Below, in pieces: positions 33,497-43,289 of a DNA stretch of 64,000 bases. Each line of letters starts with the position of its first letter. Position 1 is the stretch's first letter. Source of the DNA: Protopterus annectens. Lineage: Eukaryota; Chordata; Ceratodontiformes; Protopteridae. Under the pieces are notes generated by a model. It saw only the letters and a program-made list of their open reading frames with translations, made no database searches and was not told where the DNA came from. The stretch spans positions 1,502,230,667 through 1,502,294,666 of the forward strand of contig NC_056744.1 in NCBI RefSeq assembly GCF_019279795.1, given 5' to 3'. A program made the translations under genes and the position numbers.

Positions 33497-33958
33497 AGAG
33501 CAGCAGACAGGTCAGTCGTCAGGAACTGCAAGCAGCTATAAACCACACACAACGAAAATTTGACGTAGGTTTCGTCTTTTATTACAACAGACTTCTTCAG
33601 AACAACAGACTAAAAACTTTTAGATCAACTTCAACCATTAAATACTCTCATACTAATTAAATCTAATTAATAATAATTAACAAATTCTGAGCATACCCAA
33701 TTAATCAATTATCAATTAAAAATATAGATTAAACAAAAAAGAATGCACATGAACACTCAATGTGTAAATGAAAAAGAAAAAGAAAAATAAAGATAATAAA
33801 TGAAAAGTACTATAAAGCACCAAAACAACACACAATTCACTAACTATTCATATTAATAAATTGAAAAACATATATTAGTATTGCCCCCATTTTAAAGCTA
33901 AGGCATCTTATGGGGTAAAATGTTTTTTACTGTGGTTTTATTTTATATATTTTATATA
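33463..33958 (-). repeat. PLE 3' UTR copy upstream of P2 (pLTR-like), with an inverted 90-bp part
   Basis: 33463-33868 repeats the P2 3' end (28846 to about 29242) in the same orientation, so it acts as the direct terminal repeat (pseudo-LTR) seen in tandem PLEs. The next 90 bp (33868-33958) matches the following part of the same 3' UTR in the opposite orientation (ATTAGTATTGCCCCC... as at 36761 on plus). CATATAT and ATATATG lie at the switch points. It joins the truncated P3 frame directly. Confidence 0.8.
33560..33600 (-). ncRNA. Hammerhead-like core in the pLTR
   Basis: CTGAAGA (33600-33594), stem II GTCT/AGAC fully paired, GAAA (33573-33570), then CCTACG-TC. Core and stem II are perfect. 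The stem III palindrome has one mismatch relative to CCTAGG. In this position it would cut the 5' end of a P2 transcript. Confidence 0.65.
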
Positions 33959-34071
33959 TGAGTCTATGGGTGATTTGAGCATTTACCCTTTTTTTGATTT
34001 TTTTGAATTTATGAACAATGGGGATGATGTGGTTGTTGAAAAATGTTTTACATCTGGGTCATTGACTGCTA

Positions 34072-36262
34072 ATGGGGGTAATAGTGTTGTATGTAAGGGG
34101 CAAAATCACGTCTGCTAATTTAACTGATGTGGTTGTTGAAGATTGTTTTACATCTGGGTCACTGATTGGTAATGGGGGTAATGGTGTTGTATGCAAGGGG
34201 CAAAATTATATGCCTGCTAATTTAACTGATGTTAATTATGGAGAATTATCTATTGCTGATATAAGTATGGATGGGCAATTATCTCAATTGATTGAGGTTA
34301 TTGATGCGGAACAAGGGCATGAAAATGTTACATCAACAAGTTACCCCATTGTTATTTATAACAAATTTGATGATTATCGAGTATATAATTACTCTAGTAA
34401 AGAAATAACTAATGGTCATGTTGAATTGGTGTCTAAAGGTTTTTCCTTTGTTCCATTAGTAAGAAAATTAAATGAGATACTTATTGATTTAAAAATGTTA
34501 ACTAGAAAAATGAATCTTAAGTTAGTATTTCAAGGTACAACAGAATGAGGTGGGGAGTTACTAAGAAAACCTAGCAAATTTAATCCCCCTTTAAATAATA
34601 TAGTGGCATTTTATGAGAAGATTTGTGAGTTGGACATAAGGGAACATATGTTCAAAAGTAGAAATTATGTTGAAAATAGGGCATTTGATAGGGCCAACAA
34701 TTTAAATATAGATGAACAAAGATGCTTAAATGAGTTAATTAATGATAAATCAATTAGGTTTATGAAGCCTGACAAGAGTAGTGGTACTGTTACCATGGAT
34801 AAGAATGATTACAGTAACTATATGTTGACCATGTTGAATGAAGATACTTATGAAGAAAGTAGTTTAAATCAGGTTAACATAGCATATTCCAAAATTGATT
34901 TACTAATCGAGGACTTATTAATGCAAGGGCAAATTGATGAGTCTGAGTATTATTACTTAAGAAATGACTTTCCAATGTTAAGTAGCATTTTTGGGATCCC
35001 AAAAATACATAAAGGGTTGGATAATATCAAGTGTAGGCCCATTGTGGATGGGAAACAAAGTAAGACATGTTTCATAAGCAAATTTTGGATTTTCATTTGC
35101 AGAAGGGTATCAAAAAGTTTGATTATATTACAAGGGATTCTTGGCACTTTTTGGAGAAGCTGAAGGCAGTTAGGATTTGTGAACATACAATTCTATTGAC
35201 TATTGATGTTTGTAACCTATTTTCGGTTATACCAAGTGACAGAGGTTTAAATTGGCTAGAAAATCAATTATTTGTAACTGGGTTGTATGATCAAAATCGT
35301 ATTAATTTGTTTACAACCTTGATGGAAGTAGTTTTGAACAATAATTACATATTCTTTGAAGGGCATTATTTTAAGCAAACTACAGGAGTAGTAATGGGGG
35401 CATCTTGTGCCCCTATATCTGCTAACTATATTATGTCCTTCTGGGAACAAGAATATGTTTTTTCTAGTATGTTTAAGCAGTATATTTGGCACTACACCCG
35501 TTTTTTGGATGCCATTTTTGTGATATGGGAGGGTAGTGTCGAGAAAATTGAAATGTTTATTGATTACATAAATAATACTGTGCAATTTTTGAAGTTTACC
35601 TATGCCTTTAGTAAGGATGAGTTGTCTTATTTGGATGTAACTTGAAAATTGATAAAGTAAATAATTCATTGGTTTCTGGTATTTATAGAAAGCCCACCTT
35701 TTCAAATTCATATTTGAACTATTCTAGCTGGCACCCTGACCATCAGAAAAGGGCTACCATTAAAGGTCAGATGGTTAGAGCGGCCAGAATGGTTAGTGAA
35801 GATTTGGATTTTTTAAGGGAGGTTGAATTTATCAAGGGTATGTTCATAAAAAGAGGGTATCCTGCTACTTTGTGCCAAGTTATAAGTGATGAAGTAATCA
35901 GAAAAAGATATGATGGTGCGTATAAGGCTTTATTAACTATGAGGAATAGTGGGAATATAGCAAAGGGTGGTAATATTGATACATGTAGTGCCACTTTTAA
36001 TGCCGGGAGGGTGAGTGCGTTTGTAGGAAATGAAGATAGTGGTGGTTTAAATATTACTGGAAGCAGTATTTCAGATATTACCACCTATTCCTATGATACC
36101 CAGTACATAATAGATATTGTACGTAATAACTGGAGGTTGCTTAGACTTGATAATATGGTATGGGATAAATTAAGCAACCCCCCCCCCCCAAATTTGTTTA
36201 TAGAAAAGGAAAATACTTTAAGCAACTTTTTGAAAGGGGTGACTGGTGTGTTGAAGATGTAG
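34072..36262 (+). pseudogene. PLE P3 linker and reverse transcriptase frames
   Basis: 34072-34548 reads the linker straight into the RT start (LKMLTRKMNLKLVFQGTTE), with a TGA where P2 has an Arg codon (GGGGEL). 34603-35163 holds MKPDKSSGTVTMDKNDY and FGIPKIHKGLDNIKCRPIVDG. 35067-35645 holds LLTIDVCNLFSVIP, TGVVMGASCAPIS and RFLDAIFVIW, where the catalytic FLDD reads FLDA. 35642-36262 holds VSGIYRKPTFSNSYL. The FLDA change would abolish RT activity even without the frame breaks. Confidence 0.85.
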
Positions 36263-36406
36263 TCAACATAAATAGGCCAAATGGTAATTTTAAGTGTGGG
36301 AGATGTAGCATGTGTCATTATATCATGCTCACTGATTCTAAAATATTTGTGGCTAACTTAGCTATTAGTCTACATGGGCATTATGATTGTTACACCAAAA
36401 ATGTTG

Positions 36407-36464
36407 AAAGCCACTCAGCAGTCCGTAAAACTGGTTTATTAATAAAATAGAAATAAAAACGATG
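36407..36464. mobile_element. 58-bp insertion with 7-bp target duplication inside P3
   Basis: AATGTTG occurs at 36400-36406 and 36465-36471, while P2 has it once. The inserted 58 bp start AAAGCCACTCAGCAG and end A-rich with an AATAAAA stretch, like the extreme 3' end of a retroelement or a tiny processed insertion. Confidence 0.7.
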
Positions 36465-36782
36465 AATGTTGTTTACCTAGCTAAGTGTTGCCAATGTCTT
36501 GCATTTTATGTAGGAAAGACTTGTAGAGCATTTAGGGATAGAATTAGTGAGCATGTATTGGCTAGCAGGCATATGAGAAATACCAACGCATTGGTCAGGC
36601 ATAGAGAGCAATATAGTGGGCATGAATTTAAGTTTTGTGTCATACAACACAATAGCAAGGATAGTCAAGGGGGCATTTTAGATGTTCATCTTGATATTAG
36701 TGAAATGAAGTGGCAGTTAACATTGGATGCCACAGTGTTCCCTGGCATCAACGACCATATTAGTATTGCCCCCATTTTATAG
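36462..36782 (+). pseudogene. PLE P3 GIY-YIG endonuclease, C-terminal part
   Basis: VVYLAKCCQCLAFYVGKTCRAFRDRISEHVLASRHMRN followed by GHEFKFCVIQH, ending HISIAPIL. This is the most complete GIY-YIG module in the window. The start codon at 36462 is an artefact of the 58-bp insertion. The Cys-rich motif lies upstream (FKCGRCSMCH, about 36288-36317), on the far side of that insertion. Confidence 0.85.
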
Positions 36783-37099
36783 CTAAGGCATCTTATGGGG
36801 TAAAATGTGTTTTACTGTGGTTTTATTTTACATATTTTATACATGTTTTTTAATTTATTAATATGAATAGTTAGTGAATTGTGTGTTGTTTTGGTGCTTT
36901 ATAGTACTTTTCATTTATTATATTTATTTTTATTTTTCATTTACACATTGAGTGTTCATGTGTATTCTTTTTTGTTTAATCTATATTTTTAATTGATAAT
37001 TGGGTATGCACAGAATGGGTTAATTATTATTAATTAGATTTAATTTGTATGAGAGTATTTAATGGTTGAAGTTGATCTAAAAGTTTTTAGTCTGTTGTT

Positions 37100-37138
37100 C
37101 TGAAGAAGTCTGTTGTAATAAAAGACAAAACCTAGGTC
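37100..37138 (+). ncRNA. Hammerhead-like core in the P3 3' UTR, probably inactive
   Basis: CTGAAGA (37100-37106), stem II GTCT/AGAC, then AAAA where GAAA is required, CCTAGG and TC. Loss of the conserved G predicts little or no cleavage. Confidence 0.6.
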
Positions 37139-37229
37139 AAATTTTCATTGTGTGTGGTTTATAGCTGCTTGCAGTTACTGACAACTGACCTGTCTGCTGC
37201 TCTTTGTATTTTTATAATGATAAGGATAT

Positions 37230-37577
37230 CAACACACGTGTGGTTAATGGGAGATTTATGAGAAAAGTGTTATAAATACATAACACTAGCATGAGGCAGG
37301 GCAGGGATGCAGTTTGCAATTAATTAATTTCAAATTACTTTGCTATTTTTGACTCAAATTATATGGTTTGTGTACAAAGTTTTATGATTTGTGTTAGGTA
37401 GCATTTTTATTAATGTGGGTTTCAGGCAGACAGTGTTAATAATGGGAAAGCTGATTGGAACCAAAAATTGCCACTATATGACAGTGGTCCTTTCTTTTTA
37501 ATACATGTAGTAATACTGGAAAATAAGGAATGAAACCAGAAGAAAGATAATGTCAGCCATAAGGAAAATCATGTCTT
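37230..37577. other. Unassigned; probably Harbinger H1 left flank
   Basis: A/T-rich sequence with no clear feature. It continues the pre-insertion sequence left of 28837. Confidence 0.4.
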
Positions 37578-37758
37578 TATGGGTACACTTAAGGCATTCT
37601 CATGGCAGCACTTAGGACATCCTCATGGCAGTGTTTAGGACATTCTCATGGCAGCTCTTAGGACATTCTCATGGAAGCACTTAGGGCATCCTCATGGCAG
37701 CACTTAGGGCATCCTCATGGCAGGACTTAGGACATCCTTGTGGCAGCACTTAGGACAT
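37578..37758. repeat. Minisatellite, 23-bp unit, about 7.5 copies
   Basis: The unit (CTCATGGCAGCACTTAGGACATC-like) recurs with a strict 23-bp period at 37601, 37624, 37647, 37670, 37693, 37716 and 37739, with a few substitutions. It directly abuts the Myb frame of H1. Confidence 0.9.
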
Positions 37759-37761
37759 ATG

Positions 37762-39291
37762 AAAAGCTTCTATTTGGTATGGGGTCCCAGACAAGCTGAG
37801 ATTACTGAGGACTGGAATCAAGTAGTTGGTAACATAAATGCAGTGGGTGGAATAAATCAAGTATTAGCACAGTGCAATAAGATGGCAAATGACATGGTAG
37901 CACATGCTAGAAGAATGGCAAGGCAGAATACAATTTCCTAAACTACTGCTGGGGGTGCAGCAATTATTCAGTTAACATCAGATGAGGAATACCTTATATC
38001 CTTCCATGGAGGTGGCTATGATACAGAAGATGGTTCCACAGGAATAATTAGAGGTGGTCTGGACACTGGTGGATATTACCAGTGTCTGTAGCAGTAACAC
38101 TGGTGGTTTAAAATCAAGGAATGATCGCATTAAACACCTCACAGTTAATTATTAATTGATGAACCTTAAACATCAGCTCAGAATGGAATTGAAGGCAAAG
38201 TGCATGGTATGTGTCCCAGTCCCCCCTTTATAAGCATACATCACTGTATGCTATTCCATTATTAGAAACATGTTCAAATATTTTTTACAGGGTCAACAGT
38301 TCCACTCTACCAATAAATTTGGATGACATCAGGAGCAGAATGGCTGTTGGTGATGATGATGATGATGATGATGATGATGGTGGTGATGATATCATAGTTA
38401 TAGTTATTAGGCAACCTGAGGAAATTGGCAGGCACTCCCCAAGCTTAATGGCAGGATCTCTTACACTACAACATGTTAACAACTCTGCAGAAAGCAACAG
38501 TGCATTACAAATTCAGGCATATGCTGACATGTCACTCAGGTTTCTACAGGAGGGACAACCATACACATCCACACCAGTATCTCCAAACCCAGAGGAAAAC
38601 TTTGAGGATGATTGTAGGCATTCAGAGGTAGCAGTGTCCATACTGACACCTTTGCAAAGGGGAGCCAGGCACAGAACACATAACACATTGGTTGACAAAC
38701 AGGAAATGTGCTGTGACATAGTTAGGGCTCAGAACACTGACACAGAGAGTCAGCTGGAAATGGTCAGAGTCATCCAGGGTATGTGTGAGAATTCCCAACA
38801 GTATTTGGAAATGGCAAAGAGGAGGGATATAATACCTTGATCACACTGATGCATAGTATGGTGGCATACCAAGTCTTAGTGGCAGCATCCATTTGTACAC
38901 TGGTTGAGATGTCCCAGGGTCAAGCTGGAGTCATTCTTGCAAGGAGCACAGCTTGGGTAGTTTCAACACACATGATGAGAGATCCCATGATAATGCTTTT
39001 GCTCCTCACGAAAGTAATTTAAGTAGTCAAGGTCAACAAATGCAGAATATTTCATGCAGGCCATATCAGCATTCATGTATACCTAGCAGACCCTCACAAT
39101 TGAGATCACAATCACAGTCTCATAGCACTGTCAGATCAGTGTCTGCAGGATCACCTGCATCGAGCAGGTCACGACACTGGACCAACTCACCTTGCATTTC
39201 TCATGGAAGCCCGTCTTTGAAATCACTTGCACCATCACCCTTCCTATCTATAGGAGGTGTTTATGACTCATTCGATCTTGTTCTACTATGA
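37762..39291 (+). pseudogene. Harbinger H1 Myb/SANT-like gene
   Basis: Exon 1 reads VWGPRQAEITEDWNQVVGNINAVGG, then AQCNKMANDMVAHARRMARQN. This is the Myb-like domain with its Trp and the INAVGG...QC signature. After one stop it continues (AAIIQLTSDEEYL) to about 38090. A TTTTTTACAG acceptor at 38290 opens a second exon with an Asp run (38352-38378, a GAT repeat), an acidic/Ser region and a helical end (SQLEMVRVIQGMCENSQQYLEMAK, to 38840). A Ser/Arg-rich frame (38953-39291) may be the C-terminus. The family role is DNA binding and nuclear import of the transposase. At least two stops, so inactive. Confidence 0.65.
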
Positions 39292-39299
39292 ATCATATC

Positions 39300-40110
39300 T
39301 GACAACTCTGCAATTGTACACTCTCATCTTTAAAGACACAGTTAAATGTTTAAGTGTAATGGGAATAATTAAAAAAAAATAAGGGGAGTGGTAACGGGTG
39401 GAAACAGGTTTGTTAATGTATGCTTTTCAAGCTTTGTAAAAATACTACATGAACAAACAATGAAAGGTAATACAAATGAAAATGCTCTATACATTCCCAT
39501 TGCTACAGATGGCAGTAACCTACAACATGACAGTATTAATACATAAAAACATTTTCAGGAGAAATACAGTAAGGGTATCCTACCATGTAAATATACACTG
39601 CTGTCACTTCAACCTCACCTCTAGACAAATTGTGGTATTTTTTTATTTTTCTGAAGTTAGAAATTATTGTGTATGACAGCATAAAATAATCTGATGTTCA
39701 GTACCATAAAAAATCAGAATATGAGAATAGATGGCATAATATATAAAGATAGTATAATACATTCTCATTCAGTTGTGATGCATTATGTCATGACATAGTT
39801 CACTGTTGAGTATGTTCATTACTTGTATAGTTAAGTAAGCAGCCCAGAGGAATTTATAAATGAAAGCAGAGAGAAATCTGATCAATATTTATACAAAGCC
39901 TTACGACATCACTGAACCAGGAGTCAATGAGCACTTTTAAGTAATAATAATATCATAAATTACTGTTCAAAAATAAGGAATTTTTTTTTTATTTTTAAGT
40001 TGAGAGAGAATGTCAGATGAACAGTGACAGCAGACAGTGCACCACACAGAATAGCCCACAGATATCACTGCATGTGTTTCTTTACAACAAAGTAAACCCT
40101 AACCTGAATG
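39300..40110. other. Spacer between the two H1 genes
   Basis: A/T-rich, with poly-A/T runs near 39370 and 39981. No gene is seen; both gene 3' ends should lie here. Confidence 0.5.
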
Positions 40111-41362
40111 TCACAGTCCATAGTTGTGGACTAGATGATGCTGTCTCTTTACCTGTGCAGCCATATGTGATGCATGAGTCTCCATCATAGGGTCCCTTAC
40201 TCCTGCTGCCAGCTGGTCATCATTAGTCATACTGGAACTAGAACTGGGAGCTACAATGACAGCATGGGTCACTTCACCAGCCAGGAACAAGATCATGTTA
40301 TTCAGAAGCAGTAAACATCCTGCAAGCAGTAGCTGGGTAATACTGAAGGGCACCCCCCAGACTCATCCAGGCACCTGAAGCAGCTATTCAGCAGGCCATA
40401 GACATTGATGATGATACAGGTAAGGGACAAGGATGTCTCTTCTGCAGCTACACTTGGATTTCTCACTGGTATTATGAGCCATGGCTCCAATGGAGATCCA
40501 GCATCACCTGGGGAATAAAAGAGAGAATGGGGGGGTAATGCAAAACAAAGTTCTCAGTATTCAGCAATACATTTTACCATGAAAACATAATTATAGTATT
40601 AAAATAAATAGAATATTTTCACTTAGCAGAAAATTGACCTCAGGGCATCATACCCATGCAGGAAGGTGTGGCACAGTGAGCTAGTGTGCCAGACATGGGA
40701 ATCATGTGCATTGCCAAGATGCTTGGCAGAGATGTGGGTGATGCATCCCCATGCATCTCACGATACCTGGCAATTGAAGGAATGGTAGATGTTCCTATCA
40801 TGGTAACACTCACCTTGTGGACCAGAACAGGCCCTAATTGCATCATAGGTACTATCTACCACACCGAGTACCTCAGGGAAATGTGCCACCCCATAAAAGG
40901 CACTCACAGTCCTGGCTTGGCCCCGGGGTGACACTGAAAAATAGATGTACTGATCCCCATGTGCCAAGAGTAAATCCAGGAACTGTCAGAGTTTCCTTGA
41001 GGCAGAAGCCTTTCAGGTCCCCAACATGTCCCCGGTCTGTCTCTGGAAGTTCTCTGTGGCATGTATAGTGAGAGCTATATATACCTTAGTGTACACAGGG
41101 AGAGGAAGTACACGCATTCCTCCAGTGTCCCTATGGGGGCATAAATACCTGCTAAGACCCTAATAATATCCCTGTCCACTCTGAACCTATCAAAGATTTC
41201 CTGATTTTTAAAATTCTTAAGTATTATTCTCTGCTTATATCTCCACCTTCTTGACCACTGAGAGTCACTGGGCACAACTGATTTCAGCCCATCCAAGACA
41301 AGCAACTCACACCTGGCAATAGTTAGACTTGCGGCAAGTGACAGCATTTTCGCTGATTGCAA
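40111..41362 (-). pseudogene. Harbinger H1 transposase
   Basis: The N-terminal frame (41362-41075) has RRWRYKQRIILKNFKNQEIFDRFRVDRDIIRVLAGIY, the helical region before the catalytic core. AHFPEVLGVVDSTYDAIRA (about 40890-40830) contains the first catalytic Asp; the usual DCTHV reads DSTYD. ERYHDRN-like and YHSFNCQV..AWGCITHISAKH..NAHDSHVWHTSS follow in a second frame (second Asp). After an intron-like gap ending CCCCAG come GDAGSPLEPWLIIP (from about 40510), LLNSCFRCLDESGG, and an acidic tail (to 40111). Several frame breaks make it inactive. Confidence 0.8.
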
Positions 41363-41399
41363 TTCCGATAGATTTGGTGAAGCTTCCCTTTATATCACA

Positions 41400-42935
41400 C
41401 ATCTGTGAACAGCATAATAAAGTGGGAAAATTCCACTATGATTTGCAAATGGTGCAAAACAGACTTCATTAGCATATGCTGATTTACATCATGCCGCATT
41501 TCCATCTCATTATGAGTACATTTGCATAGTCTCATTTGAGGTCACTGCACATTTGAGTAAATGGCCTCTGTGAATCACAGCTTAACTGTGTTCGTTCATG
41601 AACTTCGCAGATAGCCCAAGCACAGTTGCCTAACTGATTATGAATACCTCCAATACAGTTAAAATATTTTTTGCTAGACGTTAAAAGAAATATGGCAGGT
41701 TATTGTTATGGATGTTGTCTTTTGTTGTAACAAAGTGTAGTTATTAGTCTACCTCAGTTTCTAGGAGGGATATAATTTCTAGATGTTGAATGTTAATCCT
41801 GTTTGAAACAGAAGTGTTTTAGCCATATGATAGTGTTACTCACAATTCCAAATGCAAGTCATGAGCAGTAAGGACAAACCCAGATTGGCTGCAGTGTCAG
41901 TGATACATGGGCCTACTGCTTCCCTCCAACAGGTTGCAGGGTTGTTGCTCTCCATAATGGCTATTGTTGCTTCACATTTTTCCATCTGTGCCCTCAGTCT
42001 TTTTTTTAAATAGGGAGTAGTTAGCAGTTAAGTAATACAGGAGGCCTCATACGCTAAACATGAGCTTTTTGAGTCTGATATAAATTACTTCGGTGAATGA
42101 AAAGTCTAAAAGAGGAATTAACATGCCTGTAACTGAACGTGTGACCTTTTTCCTGTGCATCACAACATGGTTTAAATCAAGGAAGTTATAGCCTTTGTCA
42201 TCAATAATAAGCATGCAGGTTATCTTGGTACCTTTTCTAGGTATTATGATGGGTGCAAAATACACATGCAGCTATTCTCAGAATGAGATGTAGGTGAACA
42301 TATATGAATAAGGCGGGGTCAACAGGTATTCAGCTAAATGCCATGAGTTTTATGGTGGAATCCTCAGTTTCTGTGTCTAAACTGCATCCAATAGAGTGAC
42401 TGAACATAGAAATTACTGCGAGTGAAGCAGTGAGACCCTAGAAATCAGAATTGTTTCCTGTGACAAAATGAGGTCCATTTTGTAATTAACCAGAGTTTTT
42501 TGGGACTCCAAAACTGGGTGATATATGAGGCTGTACCTTAGTGTATGATTTGTGGCACCTCAGAAGGGCATATGGCTTCAGTTAGAACATTTTACTAGAT
42601 CATGAATGTAAACAGCTTTTTATGTTGTGAAGAAACCTGTACATTTAGTGTCCAGGAGGAGAAGCACAGGAAGATGGGCATTTCTAAAGGGTTTGTCATT
42701 GTCATGTGATAACACTTTGTGTCTTAAAGGGTCAGCGAGGTTAACAGCAGTAGCAGCAGGAAGCCTGTAAAGTGGTTCAGTTTCTTAGTCACAAGGAAAA
42801 TGTTATTAGTAACTGCAAGGTACCCTCCTGGTTACAAAAAGTCACTCTTTCTTACCTAGAAAGTTCTTCTGTTCCATGCAGTCAGGTACAGTGGTAGGAA
42901 CAGACTAGAATCAGACAGCTTGTTATTTACAGTGA
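41400..42935. other. 1.5 kb without a recognisable gene
   Basis: The right end of H1 is probably in the first 200 bp (GTGAATCACAGC near 41570 resembles Harbinger end sequences). A 72-codon minus frame at 42047-42265 (PRKGTKITCMLIIDDKGYNFL) matches nothing I know. Confidence 0.4.
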
Positions 42936-43275
42936 ATCATCATCATCAGCTCCCTTTTCCCCATTTTTCTACATGAGGTTGGGGTATCGTGTTAACTGTC
43001 TCCAACTCTCTCGATTCAGTGCCACACTCCTGCCTTCTTCAACACTCATGCCTGATTGTCGCAGATCTTCTTTCACACAATCCATCCACCTCTTTGCTGG
43101 ATGTCCTCGCTTCCTCTTACCTTCTTCCTGTCTGTCCCAAATCTTCCTCACCAGATTGTCTTCCGCTTTTCTACACATGTGCCCAAACCACCGTAATCTG
43201 TTCTCTTTGATCTTTTCTGCAATTGGAGCTACTTTGGCTTCTGCTTTTATGTCCTCATTTCTTTGTCTAAGAATG
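42936..43275 (-). mobile_element. RTE-type LINE 3' end, copy R2
   Basis: The minus frame reads AEAKVAPIAEKIKENRLRWFGHMCRK, then DNLVRKIWDRQEEGKRKRGHPAKRWMDCVKEDLRQSG, and RESWRQLTRYPNLM, the C-terminal end of RTE-family ORF2. It stops at a Met codon plus TAG, as in the other copies, and is followed by an ATG/TGA-rich 3' tail (CATCATCATC on plus at 42946). It is 5'-truncated near 43275. The frame is open, so this copy is comparatively young. Confidence 0.8.
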
Positions 43276-43289
43276 AACTGTTATTAATT

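Larger units (their letters stand above)
33959..37215 (+). mobile_element. Penelope-like element P3, 5'-truncated, head-to-head with P2
   Basis: Begins in the middle of the linker (MGDLSIYPFFDFFEF) and continues through the duplicated 34-residue unit, RT, Cys motif and GIY-YIG domain to the 3' UTR. Same family as P2 and similar throughout. A C run near 36179-36188 and a 58-bp insertion at 36407-36464 break the C-terminal frame. It ends GTATTTTTAT just before the right-hand target duplication. Confidence 0.88.
28824..37229. mobile_element. Composite Penelope-like insertion, head-to-head pair with 14-bp TSD
   Basis: AATGATAAGGATAT occurs at 28824-28837 and 37216-37229, directly flanking an 8.4-kb block. 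Inside are a long PLE on minus (P2, 28838 to about 33463), a partial copy of its 3' UTR upstream of it (33463-33958), and a 5'-truncated PLE on plus (P3, about 33959-37215). Both 3' ends point outward. A single shared duplication implies one insertion of the whole pair, or a second copy built on the first during insertion. Confidence 0.85.
37578..41362. mobile_element. Harbinger DNA transposon H1 (Myb gene +, transposase -)
   Basis: The two genes converge in the same layout as H2: Myb-like gene at 37762-39291 on plus, transposase at 41362-40111 on minus. The roughly 800 bp between them hold no gene. Terminal repeats were not identified, so the outer ends are minimum limits. Confidence 0.75.

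Noticed and set aside
37584-37760. CRISPR-like array
   Set aside because: Unit of 23 bp repeats without spacers; it is a plain minisatellite in a vertebrate genome.
38352-38378. Asp-run ORF as a calcium-binding or histone-chaperone protein
   Set aside because: The run is a short GAT repeat inside the Harbinger Myb-type gene; no other supporting domain.
42047-42265. 72-codon minus ORF as a possible gene
   Set aside because: No family recognised and no supporting context; noted as unassigned sequence.
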